From Lophius americanus (Eukaryota > Chordata > Actinopteri > Lophiiformes > Lophiidae), in the NCBI GenBank assembly GCA_037951165.1, contig JBBDHG010000014.1:9421001-9485000 (forward strand): a stretch of 64,000 nt of DNA, given 5' to 3'. Under the pieces are notes generated by a model, which was given only the letters and a program-made list of their open reading frames with translations, had not been told where the DNA came from and searched no databases. Of the stretch, positions 63,140-64,000 are shown one piece after another. The position numbers and the translations under genes were made by a program. Numbering within the stretch: the first letter of the stretch is position 1; each line of letters opens with the position of its first letter.

Positions 63140-64000
63140 CTGTGGAAGGAAAAGAAGGTGTCACGGATGACCTACCATACAGTGAAATCGAATTACCCTT
63201 TAGTCTTATTATGCAGCTTGAAAAGAGATAGAATCCCCACCAAAAAAAGTGAGTATTTTTTTATATCTCAGACACCACACAGTTAGTGTATATGTTTTCA
63301 TCAGATTCATGAAATAGTAAACTTTTTGAAAATTTGAAAAAAGGACTTCATTTGCTAATATTATTATCAAAGAAAATGTGTAGACTCTCTAATGTGCTCA
63401 ACTTTTACATCTAAATTCTAAACATTTTTAGAAGCAGAAAGATAATAACATTTTAGAAAACACTGTACAAATAATGCCAATAGAAAATAAAGGACTGAAG
63501 CAACTCATTTTTCAAGCGAGTCCACAAACACATATGGCGAGCAGTAGTGGACAACAACAACCAAGTACATTTAATCAAGTGCTGTTAGCACAAATTTAAG
63601 GTACTTGTACTTTTTACTTGATTATTTAAATTTGACGTTACTTTACACTTCTACTTCATTACACCCCAGAGGTAAATACTGTACTTTCTACCCCATTATA
63701 TTTTTCAAATAGCTGCAGTTAGTTATTTTCACTCTCTGTCCAGTGAAACTCTGTTATGAATTCTTCTACTAAACTTGAAGATTGTTTCTTTATTATCTGG
63801 GAAGATTCTTTTAGTCTTTGAGTGAAATAAACTACTTAAAAAAACAGCCTTGGATTAACTAGTTAATATCATGTGGCTGGCAACCACCGACCTTATGAAA
63901 AGTAGCTTTTTTCTTTTAACAAAGATCTCACAGAACAGCATGGCCATAAAAAGGAAAGATGATCTTGTAGATTGGATTCCTTAACATTAAGTTAAAACCC
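63140..64000 (-). other. arid3b: arid3b upstream intron (5' of the coding start exon)
   Basis: The acceptor ending at 63140 implies an upstream untranslated exon. I cannot identify it in this 860-nt stretch, nor any promoter. The left half is AT-rich and unique-looking; the right half contains a dispersed repeat (63545-63740). Confidence 0.65.
63545..63740 (+). mobile_element. Common teleost interspersed repeat (CAAGTACATTTA type), fragment
   Basis: Reads GCAGTAGTGGACAACAACAA, CAAGTACATTTAATCAAGTG, GGTACTTGTACTTTTTACTTG and CTTCTACTTCATTACA in order. These match the order of words in a very common fish repeat (AGTGGCGGAAAGTAACTAAGTACATTTACTCAAG...GGTACTTGTACTTTACTTGAG). Its class is uncertain (non-autonomous DNA element or SINE-like). 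It is diverged and incomplete. Confidence 0.6.

Overview
This window is vertebrate nuclear DNA, most likely from a teleost fish. Coding sequence is sparse and carried on short GT-AG exons spread over two large introns of about 29 kb and 20 kb. The rest is AT-rich and contains CA/GT and TA microsatellites, tRNA-derived SINE relics, L2-type and L1/Tx1-type LINE relics, hAT-like fragments and a non-autonomous DNA transposon family. Nothing suggests bacteria, plasmid or phage. I cannot name the species.

The dominant gene is arid3b on the minus strand. Eight coding exons (63133 down to 8279) join in frame into a predicted 592-residue protein. It has an acidic N-terminal region, the extended ARID DNA-binding domain and a C-terminal REKLES domain. 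A 75-nt exon at 33579-33653 encodes a segment that, as far as I recall, only the ARID3B paralogue has; this settles the paralogue. The coding start exon has a splice acceptor 6 nt before the ATG, so an untranslated first exon and the promoter lie to its right, probably outside the window.

At the left edge, positions 1-175 (+) hold the C-terminal end of an immunoglobulin-domain protein with a GPI-anchor-like tail. It resembles the end of semaphorin-7A. SEMA7A is a neighbour of ARID3B in mammals, so similarity and position agree. Here the two genes lie tail to tail. AATAAA hexamers on both strands near 3.1-3.2 kb could be where the transcripts meet.

Layout: 1-175 sema7a end; 176-8278 intergenic and UTR DNA; 8279-13085 five arid3b exons (distal ARID, REKLES, C-terminus); 13086-32984 intron with two transposon copies, a diverged tandem array, a SINE and a hAT-like end; 32985-33653 two exons; 33654-62506 intron with three transposon copies, two LINE relics, a SINE and further fragments; 62507-63139 first coding exon; 63140-64000 upstream intron with a common teleost interspersed repeat.

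I found no clearly new biochemical system. The best candidate for something undescribed is the five-copy transposon family with AGGTGGGTTTACATG termini. It carries repeated TGTAAACA motifs, and one copy is nested inside an older retroelement reading frame.
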